DNA of 64,000 bases. It comes from JALORV01 sp963702595. Lineage in GTDB: Bacteria > Pseudomonadota > Gammaproteobacteria > Burkholderiales > Burkholderiaceae_F. Under the pieces are notes generated by a model, which had not been told where the DNA came from, ran no database searches, and saw only the letters and a list, made by a program, of their open reading frames with translations. The stretch lies in NCBI GenBank assembly GCA_963702595.1, contig CAVPDC010000019.1, forward strand, positions 1 to 64,000, written 5' to 3'. This document shows, piece by piece, positions 24,788-33,544 of the stretch (positions within the stretch are counted from its first letter, which is position 1; each line of letters begins with the position of its first letter). The position numbers were made by a program, and so were the translations under genes.

Positions 24788-25564
24788 GTGCTGCGCGTCT
24801 GCAGTCTCGGCTCCGGCAGCAGCGGCAACGGACTGGTCGTCGAGGCGCGCGATGGCGCTTCGACAACGCGTGTCCTGGTCGACAACGGCTTCAATGTGCG
24901 GCAACTGGAGCGACGGCTGCAGCGTGCTGGCCTCGGACCCGAGGCGCTCGATGCCGTATTCGTCACCCACGAACACTCCGACCACGTGGGCGGCGTGGCC
25001 GCACTTGCACGCCGTTACCGGGTCGACATTTACTGCACCGAGGGAACCGCTGTCGCCGGCAGGCTGGTCGAACAAGGCATCGCCTGGCGCGCGATCCGTG
25101 CCGGCGATGTCCTTGAACTCGGGACGCTCGGCGTCAGCCCCTTCGCCGTACTTCATGATGCGCAGGAACCCGTGCAATACGTGTTCACCGATGGCGCGCG
25201 CCGCGCAGGGTTGCTGACGGACGTCGGCGAGTGCTCGGACTCGATCATTGACGCGCTATCAGGACTGCACGCGTTGATCCTCGAGTGCAACCACGACGCC
25301 GACCTCCTTCGAAGTGGAAGCTATCCGGCGTTCCTCAAGCAGCGGATCGCGGGCCCGCATGGGCATCTGTCGAACGAGCAAGCCGCCGGGATTCTGGGTC
25401 GAGCGCGCAGTGCCGCGCTCGCCTGGGTAGCGGCGGCACACCTGTCCCGAAGCAATAACCGACCGGACCTGGCGCAGCAGGCGCTGGCACGAGTGCTCGG
25501 CTGTGCTGCGGGTGAGATCAGCGTCCTGGACCAGGAAGAGGGTCTGCCGTGGCGCGAGGTCTGA
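24788..25564 (+). CDS. MBL-fold metallo-hydrolase (YycJ/WalJ-like)
   Basis: 258-residue metallo-beta-lactamase-fold hydrolase. It starts with RVCSLGSGSSGNG, the hallmark of the YycJ group, and has the metal motif FVTHEHSDHVGG, then a His in VLHDAQEP, Asp in LLTDVGE and His in GHLSNEQAA. Members are thought to be nucleases or phosphodiesterases. Start GTG 24788, eight bases after bamC, so probably the last gene of the dapA-bamC operon. Confidence 0.92.
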   Translation: MLRVCSLGSGSSGNGLVVEARDGASTTRVLVDNGFNVRQLERRLQRAGLGPEALDAVFVTHEHSDHVGGVAALARRYRVDIYCTEGTAVAGRLVEQGIAWRAIRAGDVLELGTLGVSPFAVLHDAQEPVQYVFTDGARRAGLLTDVGECSDSIIDALSGLHALILECNHDADLLRSGSYPAFLKQRIAGPHGHLSNEQAAGILGRARSAALAWVAAAHLSRSNNRPDLAQQALARVLGCAAGEISVLDQEEGLPWREV

Positions 25565-25587
25565 CCGCTCGCTGGTGGCCGCGCAAA

Positions 25588-25612
25588 TGAAAAGGGCCGG
25601 CAGAGCCGGCCC
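25588..25612 (-). terminator. Intrinsic terminator of the Ala/Pro-rich lipoprotein gene
   Basis: 8-bp GC-only stem GGGCCGGC/GCCGGCCC (25594-25601, 25605-25612) with loop AGA, followed on the minus strand by TTTTC. It lies 23 bases past the minus-strand gene's stop and may also stop transcription from the dapA operon. Confidence 0.8.
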
Positions 25613-25634
25613 CTGATTCGCACTGTCGCGCGAT

Positions 25635-25961
25635 TTACTTCTTGGCAGCCTGCTTGGCCTTTTCGACCGCTGCGGCGGCTTCTGCCTTGGCAGCGTCCTG
25701 ACCCGGCATGGCTGACGTGCCGGATTCCCCGACTGGCGCAGCGCCGGCCGCCGGAGCAGCACCGGCCGCGGGCGCGGTTGCGGGGGTGGCGGTTGCATCG
25801 GCTGGCTTCGCGGCATCGGCGGCAGGAGCCGGAGCCGGTGCAGGCGCCGGGGCCGGAGCAGCGGTCGGAGCCGGAGTGGGCGCAGGCGCGGGGGCTTCCT
25901 TCTTACCGCAGGCCGCAAGCGCGACAACCATCATTGAGGCAACCAACAGTGACTTCTTCAT
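25635..25961 (-). CDS. Ala/Pro-rich small lipoprotein
   Basis: 108-residue lipoprotein: MKKSLLVASMMVVALAAC signal with lipobox LAAC, then KKE and a low-complexity run of Ala-Pro dipeptides and Ala/Thr (about 25-80), ending in an Ala/Lys helix (AAVEKAKQAAKK). The composition suggests an extended periplasmic spacer from the membrane anchor. No family function known. Start ATG 25961; upstream in-frame ATG 26039 rejected because the signal peptide begins at MKKS. Own terminator downstream. Confidence 0.8.
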   Translation of the reverse strand: MKKSLLVASMMVVALAACGKKEAPAPAPTPAPTAAPAPAPAPAPAPAADAAKPADATATPATAPAAGAAPAAGAAPVGESGTSAMPGQDAAKAEAAAAVEKAKQAAKK

Positions 25962-26110
25962 GTGCACCCTTCCTGAGTTTTGATGTGGGAGTACTGGATT
26001 TCGCGCGATCGCGGTGTCCGTGGGCGACGAAGGGTACAAAGCAATCCTCTTCCGTCACGGGCCAATATTATAGGTGCACCGCAACACAAAGGCCAATGGC
26101 GGTCGTCGCC

Positions 26111-26626
26111 TCAGCCGAGGCCTAGCGGGACGACGGCAAGGTTGTGTCCGGCCGCGTCCCAGCGCCGCACGAAACTTGAGAGCAACGGCTGGACGCGCGG
26201 CTTGTTGTGTGTCCACAGGTCGCCGCGTGCTGCGACCGTCGGCTTGAGCTCGATCGTGGTGTGATCGTCGATCAGCACCCACGCATCGTCACCGACCGAA
26301 TCGTCCTCGGAGGCCACACGCATCTCGAGCGCGTGCGCAAACCTTCGCTGCAAGGCTCGCAGGCGCGGTGCGCGCGTGTTGAGCCACGTATCGTCGTCGA
26401 CCAGCAGTTGTACGCGTGCAGATCGGTGGGACAGCAGCAACCGACTCAGTTGCTCTTCCGCGGCCACGCTGCCGAGGTCGAAAACGCCGAGGTCGCGGTG
26501 GAGGCACCGCACCCATCGCTCGGCCAGGCGCAGCGCGATCAGGACGGCCTCGTGCGTTTCCGCGCGGGACGTGATCAGAGCACGTTCCGGCGTTCCGCTT
26601 GTCAGCGACAGTTCAGAGGGCTTCAT
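26111..26626 (-). CDS. Conserved hypothetical protein (171 aa)
   Basis: A 171-residue soluble protein of a type seen next to the cupin gene in betaproteobacteria (DUF7931-like, from memory). Features are an N-terminal segment RALITSRAETHEAVLIALRL, a helical region and WVLIDDHTTIELKPTV near the C-terminus; the layout resembles a degenerate phospholipase-D-like half domain but no HKD motif is present. Its ATG (26626) overlaps the cupin gene's TGA by four bases, so the two are translationally coupled. Confidence 0.7.
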   Translation of the reverse strand: MKPSELSLTSGTPERALITSRAETHEAVLIALRLAERWVRCLHRDLGVFDLGSVAAEEQLSRLLLSHRSARVQLLVDDDTWLNTRAPRLRALQRRFAHALEMRVASEDDSVGDDAWVLIDDHTTIELKPTVAARGDLWTHNKPRVQPLLSSFVRRWDAAGHNLAVVPLGLG

Positions 26627-27768
26627 GGATGCGAGTTTCCTGTTGCGAGATGCAGCCAGCCAGCGACATACCAGCGGTGCAGGGACGCGAATGTCGCGGC
26701 CGGCGCCGCTTGCAGCGCTGCCGGTGTCAGTTCGCGGGCGTCAGCCAGGCGTTGCACCGGAACCCTGTCTCCCGGTTCGAGGTTCACGTGCTCGCCATTG
26801 ATGCCGACTGCTCCGCGGTGGTAGAGCACGCGCGTGCGCCGGTCGAGCGTCACGCCACGGCGCCGCACGGCAGCCTGAAACGCCGCCGCTTGCATGGGTC
26901 GCATTGGGCGCTCGAAGACTACCTGGGCCTTCGGCTCGGACAGGTAGGAAAGCAGGAAGCGGGCGGTATCGCTTTGACGCGGTCGAGGCGCAACGAGTTC
27001 GGCATGCAGTGTGCGCAGCATGCCCCCGGGCAGGGCGGCCGGATGCTGCGTCGGCTTGAGGCCGCGGTCGGAGTAGCGCCCGCGCAGCTTCGTGTGGCCG
27101 GCAAACTCGGCGAGCATCGGCTCTAGCAATTCCTGGTAGTTCGGCGCCCGAAAACCGATGGAGTAGGTCAGGCACTCGCCCAGGGCGGTGCCCTCGTGCG
27201 CCACGCCCGGCGGCAGATAGAGCAGATCGCCGGGCTCGAGGATGTACTCGGCGCTGGGACGGAAGTTCGCAAGAATCCGCAACGGTGCGCCGCTGACCAA
27301 TCGCAGGTCGCGCTGGCGACTGATGCGCCAGCGACGCCGGCCATGGGCCTGCAGCAGGAAGACATCGTAGGAGTCGACATGCGGTCCGACGCCGCCGCCG
27401 TTAGTGGCGTAGCTGACCATCAGATCGTCCAGCCGCGCGTCGGGCACGAAGCGAAACCTCTGCAGCAGTGCCTGGGCGCCGGCGTCGAGCAGGTCCACGC
27501 CCTGAACGAGTACGGTCCAGTGTGGTCGACGTTGCGAGGGCAGGCGCCGGAACGGACCGTGGCTGACCTTCCACGTCGCGTTCGCACGTTCAATCAGTCG
27601 CGCTTCGGCCTCTGGCATGCAGGCGAGTTCCAAAAGTCGCTGCGTGCCGACCGGCGGCACGAATCCAGGCAGCGCATTTCGAACCAGCATTGGCCGGCGT
27701 TGCCAGGCATCGCGCATGAACTGCGTGACCGGAAGCGCGCCAAGCTTGCGCAACGGCAGGGGAGTCAT
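26623..27768 (-). CDS. Cupin-like ribosomal oxygenase (YcfD/RoxA type)
   Basis: 381-residue JmjC/cupin Fe(II)/2-oxoglutarate oxygenase related to YcfD, which hydroxylates Arg on ribosomal protein L16. The iron ligands are H and D in GPHVDSYDVFLLQ and the distal His in LPPGVAHEG. KPRRRW-type substrate loop is present as GRRRWRISRQ. A winged C-terminal domain follows (about 260-381). Start ATG 27768 (MTPLPLRKLG). Minus-strand TATAAT lies only 7 bases upstream, so the transcript may be nearly leaderless. Confidence 0.88.
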   Translation of the reverse strand: MTPLPLRKLGALPVTQFMRDAWQRRPMLVRNALPGFVPPVGTQRLLELACMPEAEARLIERANATWKVSHGPFRRLPSQRRPHWTVLVQGVDLLDAGAQALLQRFRFVPDARLDDLMVSYATNGGGVGPHVDSYDVFLLQAHGRRRWRISRQRDLRLVSGAPLRILANFRPSAEYILEPGDLLYLPPGVAHEGTALGECLTYSIGFRAPNYQELLEPMLAEFAGHTKLRGRYSDRGLKPTQHPAALPGGMLRTLHAELVAPRPRQSDTARFLLSYLSEPKAQVVFERPMRPMQAAAFQAAVRRRGVTLDRRTRVLYHRGAVGINGEHVNLEPGDRVPVQRLADARELTPAALQAAPAATFASLHRWYVAGWLHLATGNSHP

Positions 27769-27821
27769 GCGGTCAATTATAGGAATGCACCCGGAGGCAT
27801 AATCCTGTCGGACCAGGGACG

Positions 27822-28325
27822 ATGATGAAAATTGCCGACGACGCACTGGTGAGTCTCGAGGTGTCGATGTACGACGCACAGGGCCAGTTGCTCGACAAGA
27901 CCGACGAGCCGCTGCAGTACCTGCACGGACACGAGGACATTTTTCCCCGGATCGAGGAGGCGCTGGCCGGCAAGGAGGTCGGTGAGCACCTGATGCTGCA
28001 ACTGGAGCCGGAGGACGCGTTTGGCGACTACGACCCGGAACTCGTCATGCTGACGCCGGTGGACGACCTCGGCGAGGAAGTCACGGTGGGCCTGCGCGTC
28101 GAGGCCGCCGGACCGGACGGTGAAGATCGTTGCGTGTTCACGATCACCGACATCGCCGATGGCATGGCGGTGCTCGATGGTAATCACCCGCTCGCCGGCA
28201 TGGCGTTGCGTTTCGACATCCGTGTTGTGGAGGTGCGGCGGGCCAGCGAACAGGAACTCGAAGAGGCCGACACGCCACGGGTTCCGGACTTCCTTCGTAT
28301 CGCGGACCCGAAGACGCTGCACTGA
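27822..28325 (+). CDS. FKBP-type peptidyl-prolyl isomerase (SlyD-like)
   Basis: 167-residue peptidyl-prolyl cis-trans isomerase and chaperone of the SlyD/SlpA group. It has the split FKBP domain with YLHGHEDIFPRIEEALAGK, then an insert-in-flap region (about 70-120), then DGNHPLAGMALRFDIRVVEV. SlyD's His/Cys-rich metal tail is missing; the C-terminus is short and acidic. Divergent from the cupin gene; its stop is one base from the mutS stop (convergent). Two ATGs (27822, 27825). Confidence 0.92.
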   Translation: MMKIADDALVSLEVSMYDAQGQLLDKTDEPLQYLHGHEDIFPRIEEALAGKEVGEHLMLQLEPEDAFGDYDPELVMLTPVDDLGEEVTVGLRVEAAGPDGEDRCVFTITDIADGMAVLDGNHPLAGMALRFDIRVVEVRRASEQELEEADTPRVPDFLRIADPKTLH

Positions 28326-28326
28326 C

Positions 28327-30918
28327 TCAGTCCGGTTCGCCCGCGAGCCGCTGCAATTCGTCGAGCAGCGCGTGCGCTTCACGCGGTGACAGGGCATCAA
28401 GGTCGACCGCGCGGAGTCGTTCGCGCAGCGCATCTGCGGAGTCGTCAGTCGCCGGCGTTGCGCTGACGAACATGTCCAGCTGCGGACGCACCCCCAGCGC
28501 GCGCTCCTCGAGTTGCACGAGCAGGGCGCGGGCGCGCCGAACCACGCTGGTCGGCACCCCCGCCAACTGGGCAACCGCAAGCCCGTAGCTCTGGCTCGCC
28601 GGCCCGTCGCGCACTTCGTGCAGGAACACGACCTTGCCGTTGGCTTCGGCGGCGGCGACGTGGACGTTGGCCACTTCCGCGTGCTGCTCCGCCAGTTGCG
28701 TCAGTTCGAAGTAATGCGTGGCGAAGAGCGTGAGGCAGCGGTTCTTCTCGACCAGCTCACGACCGATCGCTCCGGCCAGCGCCATGCCGTCAAACGTGGA
28801 CGTGCCGCGCCCGATCTCGTCCATCAGTACCAGGCTCGTCTCGGTCGCGCTGTTGAGGATTGCCGCCGCCTCGGTCATTTCGACCATGAAGGTCGAGCGG
28901 CCGCGCGCGAGGTCATCGGCCGCGCCGATGCGGGTGAGGATGCGATCGATCGGACCGAGCCGTGCACTGGCGGCCGGGACGAAGCTGCCGGCGTAGGCAA
29001 GGAGGACGATCAGCGCGACGGACCGCATGTACGTCGACTTGCCGCCCATGTTCGGCCCGGTGATGACCAGCAGCCGGCGGCCGGGATGCAGCACGCAGTC
29101 GTTGGGCACGAAGGTCTCGAGTTCCCGCTCGACGACGGCGTGGCGGCCGGCGCGGATCTCGATGCCGGCGCGATCCGCCAGCTCCGGTTCGACCCAGCGT
29201 GCCAGCCGTGCGTGATGCGCGAGGGCCACGAACGCATCCAGGGTGGCCACCGCGTCCGCCGCCGCCTGCAGGGCCGGGACCTGCGCCGCCAGAGCTTCGA
29301 CCAGTGCGTCGAACAGGTTCTTCTCGCGCGCCAGGGCGCGCTCCCGCGCGGAGAGTGCGCGGTCCTCGAACGCCTTGAGTTCCGGGGTGATGTACCGCTC
29401 GGCGTTCTTCAGCGTCTGGCGCCGACGGTAGTCGTCGGGCACCTTCGAGGTCTGGCCGTGCGTGACTTCGATGTAAAAGCCGTGCACACGGTTGTACTCG
29501 ACTCGGAGGTTTGCGATGCCGGTGCGCGCGCGCTCGCGCTGCTCGAGGTCGATCAGGAACTGGCCCGTGTTGTCGCGCAGGGTTCGCAGCTCGTCGAGCT
29601 CGGCATCGTGTTCGGCCGCGATGACATCCCCGTCGCGGACGGAGTGGGCGGGCTCTGGATGAAGCGTGGTGCGCAGAGTCGAAAGGAGTGCCGCCGGCAG
29701 GCTGCAGGGATGGCGCAGATCGAGCAGCCTTGCCGCTTCAGCGGTCGCGAGCGATCCGGCCAGCCGCACGACAGCCGGCAGCGCGTCGCGCAGCGCGGCG
29801 AGTTCTCGCGGCCGCACCGAGCCGAGCGTGATCCGGGTGCCGATGCGCTCGAGGTCCGGCAGGCCGCGCAGCGCATCACGCAAGGTGCCGTGCAGCGGTG
29901 CGGCTTCCAGCAGCGCCGCGATTGCCCGATGGCGCGCACGGGCTTCGGCGGCCTCGCGGACGGGGTGGTGCAGCCAGTGGCGCAGGCGCCGGCTGCCCAT
30001 GGCGGTCTCGCAGTGATCGAGCAGGCGAAACAGCGTCGGACCGTCTTCACCGCGCAGCGTCTCGGTGATCTCGAGATTGCGGCGCGTCACCGCGTCCAGG
30101 ATGACGTAGTCCGACGGCGCCTCACGATGCACGGCGCGCACGTGTGGCAGTCGGCCGCCCTGGGTGCTGCGAGCGTAATCGAGCAAGGCACCCGCTGCTG
30201 CCAGGATCTCCGGCGCGTCGGCCAGACCAAAGGCGTCGAGCGTGGCAACTTGCAGCAGCTGCTGCAGCGACGTCGCGCCACGTTCCGGATCGAAATGCCA
30301 GTCCGGCCTTGCCTGCACCGTGGCGTCGACCAGTGCGACCTGCGGCGCGAGCGCCTCGGTCCAGGCATCGGCGATCAGGACTTCAGAGGGAGCGATGCGA
30401 GCGAGCTCCGACGCCAGCTGGGCCCAGGTCGCCCGCGTTCCTCGCATCTCCCCTGACGACAACACGAGCCACGCGAGGCCGAAGGGCCCGCCGCGTTGCC
30501 GCGGCGGTGCCAGCGCGAGCAGTGGTGCATCGACCTTGTCAGGCAGCAAGCCGGTGTCGGTCAGCGTGCCCGGTGTGACGACACGCACGACGCGTCGCTC
30601 TACCGGTCCCTTGCTGGTGGCCGGATCGCCGATCTGCTCGCAGATCGCCACACTCTCGCCTAGCTTGACCAGGCGCGATAAATACTGCTCGAGCGACACC
30701 ACCGGAACGCCTGCCATTTTCACCGGCGTGCCCGCCGAGGCGCCGCGCGAGGTCAGCGTGATATTGAGGAGGCGAGCAGCGCGCTCGGCGTCCTCGTAGA
30801 AGACTTCGTAGAAGTCACCCATCCGGTAGAACAGCAGCACGTTCGGATGTTCCGCCTTGATGCGCAGGTACTGCTGCATCATGGGCGTGTGCCCGCGAGG
30901 CTCGTCGCGCGTCGTCAC
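28327..30918 (-). CDS. mutS: DNA mismatch repair protein MutS
   Basis: 863-residue mismatch-recognition ATPase. The mismatch-binding Phe-x-Glu motif is in LLFYRMGDFYEVFYEDA near the N-terminus. The connector, lever and clamp domains follow; the ATPase has Walker A TGPNMGGKSTYMRS, the VLMDEIGRGTSTFDG Walker B/signature region and ATHYFEL. The C-terminus lies in LLDELQRLAGEPD. No frameshift is visible over 2.6 kb. Downstream of suhB by 38 bases, probably co-transcribed. Confidence 0.98.
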   Translation of the reverse strand: MTTRDEPRGHTPMMQQYLRIKAEHPNVLLFYRMGDFYEVFYEDAERAARLLNITLTSRGASAGTPVKMAGVPVVSLEQYLSRLVKLGESVAICEQIGDPATSKGPVERRVVRVVTPGTLTDTGLLPDKVDAPLLALAPPRQRGGPFGLAWLVLSSGEMRGTRATWAQLASELARIAPSEVLIADAWTEALAPQVALVDATVQARPDWHFDPERGATSLQQLLQVATLDAFGLADAPEILAAAGALLDYARSTQGGRLPHVRAVHREAPSDYVILDAVTRRNLEITETLRGEDGPTLFRLLDHCETAMGSRRLRHWLHHPVREAAEARARHRAIAALLEAAPLHGTLRDALRGLPDLERIGTRITLGSVRPRELAALRDALPAVVRLAGSLATAEAARLLDLRHPCSLPAALLSTLRTTLHPEPAHSVRDGDVIAAEHDAELDELRTLRDNTGQFLIDLEQRERARTGIANLRVEYNRVHGFYIEVTHGQTSKVPDDYRRRQTLKNAERYITPELKAFEDRALSARERALAREKNLFDALVEALAAQVPALQAAADAVATLDAFVALAHHARLARWVEPELADRAGIEIRAGRHAVVERELETFVPNDCVLHPGRRLLVITGPNMGGKSTYMRSVALIVLLAYAGSFVPAASARLGPIDRILTRIGAADDLARGRSTFMVEMTEAAAILNSATETSLVLMDEIGRGTSTFDGMALAGAIGRELVEKNRCLTLFATHYFELTQLAEQHAEVANVHVAAAEANGKVVFLHEVRDGPASQSYGLAVAQLAGVPTSVVRRARALLVQLEERALGVRPQLDMFVSATPATDDSADALRERLRAVDLDALSPREAHALLDELQRLAGEPD

Positions 30919-30956
30919 GGGCGTGGAGGGAGCAGGGGTCTAGGTGGCGAAGTGAG

Positions 30957-31778
30957 TCAGTCGCCGGTCTGGCTCGGCGTGCCCGCCGCGCGCGCCGTGC
31001 GATGGACCTGTTGCACGAGCTGCAGCAATTGCGGAAAGATCTTGGGCGAACCGCAGACAATGCGACCGTCCGCGAGATAGCCCGGATCGCCGTCGAAGTC
31101 GGACACGAGGCCACCCGCCTCAAGGATCAGCAGGCTGCCGGCCGCCATGTCCCACGGCGACAGGCCAATCTCCCAGAAGCCGTCGAGCCGGCCGGCGGCG
31201 ACATAAGCGAGGTCGAGCGCCGCCGCTCCCGGCCGTCGGATGCCGGCGGTGTGCTCCGTGATGCTCTTGAACATCTGGACGTACTCGTCAAGATGGTCGA
31301 GGCTGCGGAACGGGAAGCCCGTGCCGATCAGGCACTCCGCGAGCTTGTCGCGCCGTGAGACGCGGATGCGCCGCTCGTTGAGAAAGGCGCCGCGCCCGCG
31401 CGACGCGGTGAAGAGCTCGTTGCGAGTCGGGTCAAAGACGACCGCCTGCGTGATCAGCTCGCGGTGGCGCAGTGCGATCGAGACCGCATACTGCGGGAAA
31501 CCGTGAATGAAGTTCGTGGTTCCGTCGAGCGGGTCGATGATCCACGTGTATTCCGAGTTGCCGCTCGCGCCGGACTCTTCCGCCAGCACGGCGTGGTCGG
31601 GGTAGGCCTTGAGCAGCATGTCGACGATCGCGCGCTCGGCCGCATGATCCACCTCGGTGACGAAGTCGCCGCGGCCTTTGCTGCCGACTCGCACGGCGTC
31701 GAGGTCCACGCTGGCCCGGTTGATGACGGAACCTGCCTTGCGCGCGGCCTTAACGGCCGTGTTGAGCATCGGGTGCAT
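30957..31778 (-). CDS. suhB: Inositol monophosphatase family protein SuhB
   Basis: 273-residue Mg-dependent phosphatase, also a transcription antitermination factor in proteobacteria. Metal motifs are LAEESG, WIIDPLDGTTNFIHGFP and the C-terminal LSPWDMAAGSLLILEAGG. The Ala/Thr-rich C-terminal tail is not conserved. Divergent from trmJ with a 72-bp gap, the arrangement usual in betaproteobacteria. Confidence 0.96.
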   Translation of the reverse strand: MHPMLNTAVKAARKAGSVINRASVDLDAVRVGSKGRGDFVTEVDHAAERAIVDMLLKAYPDHAVLAEESGASGNSEYTWIIDPLDGTTNFIHGFPQYAVSIALRHRELITQAVVFDPTRNELFTASRGRGAFLNERRIRVSRRDKLAECLIGTGFPFRSLDHLDEYVQMFKSITEHTAGIRRPGAAALDLAYVAAGRLDGFWEIGLSPWDMAAGSLLILEAGGLVSDFDGDPGYLADGRIVCGSPKIFPQLLQLVQQVHRTARAAGTPSQTGD

Positions 31779-31850
31779 GGTGGGGCGCGTGCGGCAGGAC
31801 CGCCGTCGCGATTAGACTGAACCACGCATTTTAGTCGATCGCTGTTCCCC

Positions 31851-32654
31851 GTGACCGGTTCCCCCGCCAACGCCTTGCTTTTCCCGCGTGTCCGCTTCGT
31901 CCTCGTGGAGCCGACGCTCGCCGCGAACATCGGTGCCGCGGCGCGCGCCGTCAAGACGATGGGCTTCTTCCGCCTGGTGGTCGTCGCGCCGCGCGATCCG
32001 GACTACCGGCAGGATGCCGACGCGATCGCGCGTTCTACCGATGCGGCCGATGTGCTGGCCGCCAGCGAAACCGCGGGCGATCTCACGCAGGCACTGGCCG
32101 GAGTGACGCTGGCGATCGCGATGACTGGCTACGACCGCGAATTCGGGCCTAAGCTGCTGGATCTGCGCAGCGTCGCGCTGCAACTCGCCGAAGAGTTGCA
32201 TGCGACGCCAACCGGGGACGTCGCCTTCGTCTTTGGCACCGAGCGCAGCGGCCTTTCCAACGCGGACCTCCTGCGCTGCCAGCTGAGCTGCGCGATACCG
32301 GCCAACCCGCAATTTGCGTCGCTGAACCTCGCGCAGTCGGTCCAGGTGGCTGCGTACGAGTGTCAGCTCGCGCTGCGCGCGACCGCCGCCATCCAGCCGG
32401 GTCAGCAGCGCTTTTACGCCGAGGACCCGCCCGCCAGCGTCGATGCGCTGGAGAAGCTCTACGTGGAGTTCGAGCGCGCGGCGACGATCGTCGGCTTCCA
32501 TGATCCGGCCGAACCGAAGACCCTGATGCCACGCCTGCGTCGCCTGCTTGGCCGCGCGCGGCCGACGCAGACCGAGGTCGATCTTCTGCGGGGCGTGCTG
32601 GCGGCCGTCATCGAGTCCCGCGCGGATCGTGCCGGCCGCAAGCAACGCACCTGA
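31851..32654 (+). CDS. trmJ: tRNA (cytidine/uridine-2'-O-)-methyltransferase TrmJ
   Basis: 267-residue SPOUT-class methyltransferase acting on position 32 of tRNAs. The N-terminal segment VRFVLVEPTLAANIGAAARAVKTMG, the middle VAFVFGTERSGLSN and the knot motif ASLNLAQSVQVAAYE are diagnostic. A C-terminal extension of about 100 residues is typical of TrmJ and absent from TrmL. GTG start at 31851. Divergent from suhB, upstream of cysE. Confidence 0.95.
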   Translation: MTGSPANALLFPRVRFVLVEPTLAANIGAAARAVKTMGFFRLVVVAPRDPDYRQDADAIARSTDAADVLAASETAGDLTQALAGVTLAIAMTGYDREFGPKLLDLRSVALQLAEELHATPTGDVAFVFGTERSGLSNADLLRCQLSCAIPANPQFASLNLAQSVQVAAYECQLALRATAAIQPGQQRFYAEDPPASVDALEKLYVEFERAATIVGFHDPAEPKTLMPRLRRLLGRARPTQTEVDLLRGVLAAVIESRADRAGRKQRT

Positions 32655-32679
32655 GCCGGAGCGGGCGACGCGTCGTCCG

Positions 32680-32685
32680 TACAAT
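32680..32685 (+). promoter_or_regulatory. -10-like TACAAT upstream of cysE
   Basis: TACAAT 30 bases before the cysE ATG in the 60-bp gap after trmJ; no clear -35. Confidence 0.3.
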
Positions 32686-32714
32686 CGGGCCGGTCACACT
32701 CTCAAGTTTCAGCC

Positions 32715-33473
32715 ATGTTCACGCGCCTGCGCGAAGACATCGACTGCATCCTGCAACGCGATCCCGCGGCCCGTTCGCGCTGGGAAGTGCTGACCTGCTA
32801 TCCCGGGCTGCACGCGCTGACCATGCACCGCCTCGCGCATGCCTGCTGGAGCAGTGGTTTCCACTGGTTCGCGCGCTTCATTTCGCACCTGTCCCGCTGG
32901 CTGACAGGCATCGAGATCCACCCGGGGGCGCGCCTCGGGCGCCACGTATTCATCGACCACGGCATGGGCATCGTCATCGGCGAAACAGCCGAGATCGGTG
33001 ACGGTACAACGATCTACCAGGGCGTCACGCTGGGCGGAACATCACTCGCCAAAGGTTCGAAACGCCACCCGACGCTGGGGCGGAACGTCATCGTCGGTGC
33101 CGGCGCCAAGGTGCTGGGCGGGTTTACCGTCGGCGACGGCGCGCGCATCGGTTCCAATGCGGTGGTCGTCAAGGAAGTGCCGGCCGGCGCGACCGCCGTC
33201 GGCAACCCCGCACGCATCCTGCACAAGGAACTCGATGCTCAGCGCGAAGCCACTGCCAATCAGCTAGGGTTCTCGGCCTACGGCATCACGCAGGAAGGCG
33301 ACGATCCGCTCGCCAAGGCGCTCCACGGACTTATCGATCACGCGACCGCGCAGCAGCGCGAGATCGAGCGCCTGATCGCCGCACTCGAGCGCAGCGGCAT
33401 CGCGCTCGACGAGGCGCGGCAGGAAGCACCGAAGGTCGATCCGCAGCAGCTCAACCGGCTGGTCGACGAGTAG
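32715..33473 (+). CDS. cysE: Serine O-acetyltransferase
   Basis: 252-residue enzyme making O-acetylserine for cysteine synthesis. N-terminal helical domain, then a left-handed beta-helix with IEIHPGARLGRHVFIDHGMG (catalytic Asp-His), IGETAEIGDGTTIYQGVTLG and RHPTLGRNVIVGAGAKVLG. The C-terminal 70 residues are longer than in E. coli and Glu/Gln-rich. The C-terminal Ile used for cysteine synthase docking is absent (ends LVDE). cysS lies 3 kb downstream. Confidence 0.95.
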   Translation: MFTRLREDIDCILQRDPAARSRWEVLTCYPGLHALTMHRLAHACWSSGFHWFARFISHLSRWLTGIEIHPGARLGRHVFIDHGMGIVIGETAEIGDGTTIYQGVTLGGTSLAKGSKRHPTLGRNVIVGAGAKVLGGFTVGDGARIGSNAVVVKEVPAGATAVGNPARILHKELDAQREATANQLGFSAYGITQEGDDPLAKALHGLIDHATAQQREIERLIAALERSGIALDEARQEAPKVDPQQLNRLVDE

Positions 33474-33544
33474 CGGCGGGCCGCGGCAGGATTCACGGTT
33501 TCCGCCGGGAGCCCGATGCCGCCGGCCTCCCGCGTGCCAGGGCT

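Noticed and set aside
25740..25900. Tandem repeat or CRISPR-like array
   Set aside because: It is the Ala-Pro codon repeat of the lipoprotein gene; no spacers.
28513..30456. 647-codon plus-strand ORF opposite mutS
   Set aside because: Antisense shadow of a GC-rich gene; Arg/Gly/Gln-rich sequence without motifs, while mutS on the other strand is complete.
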